64,000 nucleotides of DNA from assembly GCA_026874595.1 (NCBI GenBank), contig CM049319.1, positions 40,837,973-40,901,972 on the forward strand, in the 5' to 3' direction. Shown in pieces: positions 58,501 to 64,000 of this stretch. Source of the stretch: Sipunculus nudus (Eukaryota; Annelida; Sipuncula; Golfingiida; Sipunculidae). Each line of letters starts with the position of its first letter. The first letter of the stretch is position 1. The position numbers were made by a program, and so were the translations under genes. A model generated the notes under the pieces. The model did not search any database. It was not told the origin of the DNA and worked only from the letters and a program-made list of their open reading frames with translations.

Positions 58501-61500
58501 CACATAATAATCAATCCTAAGTAGGAGTCATCACGCCACAAATCACACAAAAATCGAACCCAAGTAGAAGACATCACGTCATAAATCACACATAAATAAA
58601 TCCCAAGTAGGAGTCATCACACTATAAATCATACAAAAATCGAACCCAAGTAGAAGTCATCACGCCATAAATGACACAAAAATCGAACCCAATTAGCAGA
58701 CATCATGTAATAAATCACACCACAATCAATCCCAAGTAGGAGTCATCACGCCATAAAACACATAAAAATCAAACCCAAGTAGCAGACATCACGTCATAAA
58801 TCACATCATAATCAATCCCAAGTAGGAGTCATCACGCCATAAATCACACAAAAATCGAACCCAAGTAGAAGAGATCACGTCATAAATCACAGCAAAATCA
58901 ATCCCAAGTAGAAGTCATCACGCCAAAATTCACACAAAAAACCCAAGATGCAGACATCACGTCATAAATCACACCAAAATCAATCCCAAGAGCAGGCATC
59001 ACGTCATAAATCACACAAAATCGAACCCAAGTAGAAGACATCACGTAATAAATCACACCACAATCAATCCCAAGTAGGAGTCATCACGCCATAAATCACA
59101 CAAAAATCGAACCCAAGAAGAAGACATCACGTCATAAATCACACCACAATCAATCCCGAGTAGGAGTCATCACGCCATAAATAACACAAAAATCGAACCC
59201 TTGTAGAAGACATCACGTCATAAATCACACCACAACCAATCCAAAGTAGGTGTCATTACGCCATAAATCACACAAAAATCGAACCCTAGTATAAGACCTC
59301 ACGTCATAAATCACCGCAAAATCAATTCCAAGTAGGAGTCATCACGCCATAAATCACACAAAAAACAAACCCAAGTAGAAGACGTCACGTCATAAATTAC
59401 ACCACAATCAATCCTAAGTAGGAGTCATCACGCCATAAATCACACAAAAATCGAACCCAAGTAGAAAACATCACGTCATAAATCACACCACAACCAATCC
59501 AAAGTAGGAATCATCACGCCATAAATCACACAAAAATCAAACCCAAGTAGCAGGCATCACGTCATAAATCACTTCATAATCAATCCAAAGTAGGAATCAT
59601 CACGCCATAAATCACAAAAAAATCGAACCCAGGTAGAAGACATCACGTCATAAATCACATCAAAATCAATCCCAAGTAGGAGTCATCACGCCATAAATCA
59701 CACAAAAATCGAACCCAAGTAGCAGACATCACGTCATAAATCACATCATAATCAATCCTAAGTAGGAGTCATCACACAAAAATCGAACCCAAGTAGAAGA
59801 CATCACGTCATAAATCACACATAAATAAATCCCAAGTAGGAGTCATCACGCCATAAATCACACAAAAATCGAACCCAAATAGCAGACATCACGTCATAAA
59901 TCACACCACGATTAATCCCAAGTAGGAGTCATCACGCCATTAATCACACAAAAATCGAACCCTAGTAGAAGACATCACGTCATAAATCACAGCAAAATCA
60001 ATCCCGAGTAGGAGTCATCACGCCATAAATCATCGCGCCATATATCACAAAAAAAATCGAACCCAAGTAGAAGACATCACGTCATAAATCACACCACAAC
60101 CAATCCAAAGTAGGAGTCATCACGCCATAAATCACACAAAAATGGAACCCAAGTAGGAGACATCACGTCATAAATCACACCACGACTAATCCCAAGTAGG
60201 AGTTATCACGCTATAAATCACACAAAAACCGAACCCTAGTAGAAGACATCACGTCATAAATCACAGCAAAATCAATCCCAAGTAGGAGTCATCACGCCAA
60301 AAATCACACAAAAAAAACAAACCCAAGATGCAGACATCACGTCATAAATCACACCAAAATCAATCCCAAGTAGAAGTCATCACGCCAAAAATCACGCAAA
60401 AAAACCCAAGATGCAGACATCACGTCATAAATCACACCAAAATCAATCCTAAGAGCAGAGATCACGTCATAAATCACATCATAATCAATCCAAAGTAGGA
60501 GTTTTCACGCCATAAATCACACAAAATCGAACCCAAGTAGAAGACATCACGTAATAAATCACACCACAATCAATTCCAAGTAGGAGTCATCACGCCATAA
60601 ATCACACAAAAATCGAAACCAAGAAGAAGACATCACGTCATTAATCACACCACAATCAATCCCGAGTAGGAGTCATCACGCCATAAATCACACAATAATC
60701 GAACCCTATTAGAAGACATCACGTAATAAATCACAGCAAAATCAATTCCAAGTAGGAGTCATCACGCCATAAATCACACAAAAATCGAACCCAAGAAGAA
60801 GACATCACGTCATTAATCACACCACAATCAATCCCGAGTAGGAGTCATCACGCCATAAATCACACAAAAATCGAACCCTAGTAGAAGACATCACGTAATA
60901 AATCACAGCAAAATCAATCCCAAGTAGAAGTCATCACGCCATAAATGACACAAAAATCGAACCCAATTAGCAGACATCATGTAATAAATCACACCACAAT
61001 CAATCCCAAGTAGGAGTCATCACGCCATAAAACACATAAAAATCAAACCCAAGTAGCAGACATCACGTCATAAATCACATCATAATCAATCCCAAGTAGG
61101 AGTCATCACGCCATAAATCACACAAAAATCGAACCCAAGTAGAAGAGATCACGTCATAAATCACAGCAAAATCAATCCCAAGTAGAAGTCATCACGCCAA
61201 AATTCACACAAAAAAACCAAGATGCAGACATCACGTCATAAATCACACCAAAATCAATCCCAAGAGCAGGCATCACGTCATAAATCACACAAAATCGAAC
61301 CCAAGTAGAAGACATCACGTAATAAATCACACCACAATCAATCCCAAGTAGGAGTCATCACGCCATAAATCACACAAAAATCGAACCCAAGAAGAAGACA
61401 TCACGTCATAAATCACACCACAATCAATCCCGAGTAGGAGTCATCACGCCATAAATAACACAAAAATCGAACCCTTGTAGAAGACATCACGTCATAAATC

Positions 61501-64000
61501 ACACCACAACCAATCCAAAGTAGGTGTCATTACGCCATAAATCACACAAAAATCGAACCCTAGTATAAGACCTCACGTCATAAATCACCGCAAAATCAAT
61601 TCCAAGTAGGAGTCATCACGCCATAAATCACACAAAAAACAAACCCAAGTAGAAGACGTCACGTCATAAATTACACCACAATCAATCCTAAGTAGGAGTC
61701 ATCACGCCATAAATCACACAAAAATCGAACCCAAGTAGAAAACATCACGTCATAAATCACACCACAACCAATCCAAAGTAGGAATCATCACGCCATAAAT
61801 CACACAAAAATCAAACCCAAGTAGCAGGCATCACGTCATAAATCACTTCATAATCAATCCAAAGTAGGAATCATCACGCCATAAATCACAAAAAAATCGA
61901 ACCCAGGTAGAAGACATCACGTCATAAATCACATCAAAATCAATCCCAAGTAGCAGTCATCACGCCATAAATCACACAAAAATCGAACCCAAGTAGCAGA
62001 CATCACGTCATAAATCACATCATAATCAATCCTAAGTAGGAGTCATCACACAAAAATCGAACCCAAGTAGAAGACATCACGTCATAAATCACACATAAAT
62101 AAATCCCAAGTAGGAGTCATCACGCCATAAATCACACAAAAATCGAACCCAAATAGCAGACATCACGTCATAAATCACACCACGATTAATCCCAAGTAGG
62201 AGTCATCACGCCATTAATCACACAAAAATCGAACCCTAGTAGAAGACATCACGTCATAAATCACAGCAAAATCAATCCCGAGTAGGAGTCATCACGCCAT
62301 AAATCATCGCGCCATATATCACAAAAAAAATCGAACCCAAGTAGAAGACATCACGTCATAAATCACACCACAACCAATCCAAAGTAGGAGTCATCACGCC
62401 ATAAATCACACAAAAATGGAACCCAAGTAGGAGACATCACGTCATAAATCACACCACGACTAATCCCAAGTAGGAGTTATCACGCTATAAATCACACAAA
62501 AACCGAACCCTAGTAGAAGACATCACGTCATAAATCACAGCAAAATCAATCCCAAGTAGGAGTCATCACGCCAAAAATCACACAAAAAAAACAAACCCAA
62601 GATGCAGACATCACGTCATAAATCACACCAAAATCAATCCCAAGTAGAAGTCATCACGCCAAAAATCACGCAAAAAAACCCAAGATGCAGACATCACGTC
62701 ATAAATCACACCAAAATCAATCCTAAGAGCAGAGATCACGTCATAAATCACATCATAATCAATCCAAAGTAGGAGTTTTCACGCCATAAATCACACAAAA
62801 TCGAACCCAAGTAGAAGACATCACGTAATAAATCACACCACAATCAATTCCAAGTAGGAGTCATCACGCCATAAATCACACAAAAATCGAAACCAAGAAG
62901 AAGACATCACGTCATTAATCACACCACAATCAATCCCGAGTAGGAGTCATCACGCCATAAATCACACAATAATCGAACCCTATTAGAAGACATCACGTAA
63001 TAAATCACAGCAAAATCAATTCCAAGTAGGAGTCATCACGCCATAAATCACACAAAAATCGAACCCAAGAAGAAGACATCACGTCATTAATCACACCACA
63101 ATCAATCCCGAGTAGGAGTCATCACGCCATAAATCACACAAAAATCGAACCCTAGTAGAAGACATCACGTAATAAATCACAGCAAAATCAATCCCAAGTA
63201 GAAGTCATCACGCCATAAATGACACAAAAATCGAACCCAATTAGCAGACATCATGTAATAAATCACACCACAATCAATCCCAAGTAGGAGTCATCACGCC
63301 ATAAAACACATAAAAATCAAACCCAAGTAGCAGACATCACGTCATAAATCACATCATAATCAATCCCAAGTAGGAGTCATCACGCCATAAATCACACAAA
63401 AATCGAACCCAAGTAGAAGAGATCACGTCATAAATCACAGCAAAATCAATCCCAAGTAGAAGTCATCACGCCAAAATTCACACAAAAAAACCAAGATGCA
63501 GACATCACGTCATAAATCACACCAAAATCAATCCCAAGAGCAGGCATCACGTCATAAATCACACAAAATCGAACCCAAGTAGAAGACATCACGTAATAAA
63601 TCACACCACAATCAATCCCAAGTAGGAGTCATCACGCCATAAATCACACAAAAATCGAACCCAAGAAGAAGACATCACGTCATAAATCACACCACAATCA
63701 ATCCCGAGTAGGAGTCATCACGCCATAAATAACACAAAAATCGAACCCTTGTAGAAGACATCACGTCATAAATCACACCACAACCAATCCAAAGTAGGTG
63801 TCATTACGCCATAAATCACACAAAAATCGAACCCTAGTATAAGACCTCACGTCATAAATCACCGCAAAATCAATTCCAAGTAGGAGTCATCACGCCATAA
63901 ATCACACAAAAAACAAACCCAAGTAGAAGACGTCACGTCATAAATTACACCACAATCAATCCTAAGTAGGAGTCATCACGCCATAAATCACACAAAAATC
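52515..64000 (+). repeat. Large minisatellite of 43-bp units with higher-order periods
   Basis: The array starts at the splice donor of the coiled-coil exon and continues past the window end (11.5 kb, about 265 units by length). Two unit types alternate (86-bp dimer): one with GGAGTCATCACGCCATAAAT, one with GACATCACGTCATAAATCAC. Variants such as CCCAAGATGCAG and CATCATGTAATAAA mark higher-order blocks. CATCATGTAATAAA-type markers fall at 53551, 54789, 56214, 58702, 60976 and 63250, so the last two periods are exactly 2274 bp. No open frame of interest runs through it because AAGTAG supplies stops. Confidence 0.97.

Noticed and set aside
52515-64000. CRISPR array
   Set aside because: The units follow each other without unique spacers, the DNA is clearly eukaryotic, and the repeat is a diverged minisatellite.

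Overview
The window looks like a transposon-rich stretch of an animal genome, most likely a marine lophotrochozoan and probably a bivalve mollusc. This rests on the mix of elements seen: Tx1/L1-like, CR1-like and L2-like LINE remnants, Ty3/Gypsy remnants, hAT elements, a tRNA-like SINE, and Helitron-like elements that carry internal tandem repeats. The species assignment is inference. No prokaryotic features were seen.

The only host gene I can support is a receptor-type guanylate cyclase on the + strand. Two exons are visible. The first (26260-26428) encodes the end of the kinase-homology domain. The second (52374-52514) encodes the coiled-coil dimerisation linker that precedes the cyclase domain. 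Both splice sites of each exon fit the GT/AG rule, and the reading phase matches across the 25.9-kb intron between them. Exons for the receptor, most of the kinase-homology domain and the cyclase domain must lie outside the window or were not recognised, so nearly all of the window is intron.

Region by region. 1-10.3 kb: a Helitron-like element whose internal tandem arrays are interrupted by a 4-kb Tx1/L1-like LINE. 10.3-20.3 kb: four further Helitron-like copies in both orientations, plus a LINE endonuclease scrap. 20.3-26.2 kb: a hAT element with perfect 8-bp target duplications (22400-24123) carrying a LINE endonuclease piece, next to a LINE ORF1 piece. 26.3-33.4 kb: the first cyclase exon, an L2-like 3' end, a short hAT element, a small minisatellite and two tRNA-like SINE copies. 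33.7-41.5 kb: Gypsy and Tx1 remnants in alternating orientation. 42.4-48.8 kb: a CR1-like LINE split by a 3.74-kb unclassified inverted-repeat element, which itself contains a hAT element (three levels of nesting). 49.9-50.9 kb: two adjacent fold-back structures. 51.5-64.0 kb: a 43-bp minisatellite that flanks the second cyclase exon on both sides and continues past the window end with a higher-order period of about 2.27 kb.

The most striking points are that the splice donor of the second exon is itself the start of the first downstream minisatellite unit, and that the 3.74-kb element with a recurring 13-mer (GTAACGGAGTTGA) fits no superfamily I can name with confidence.
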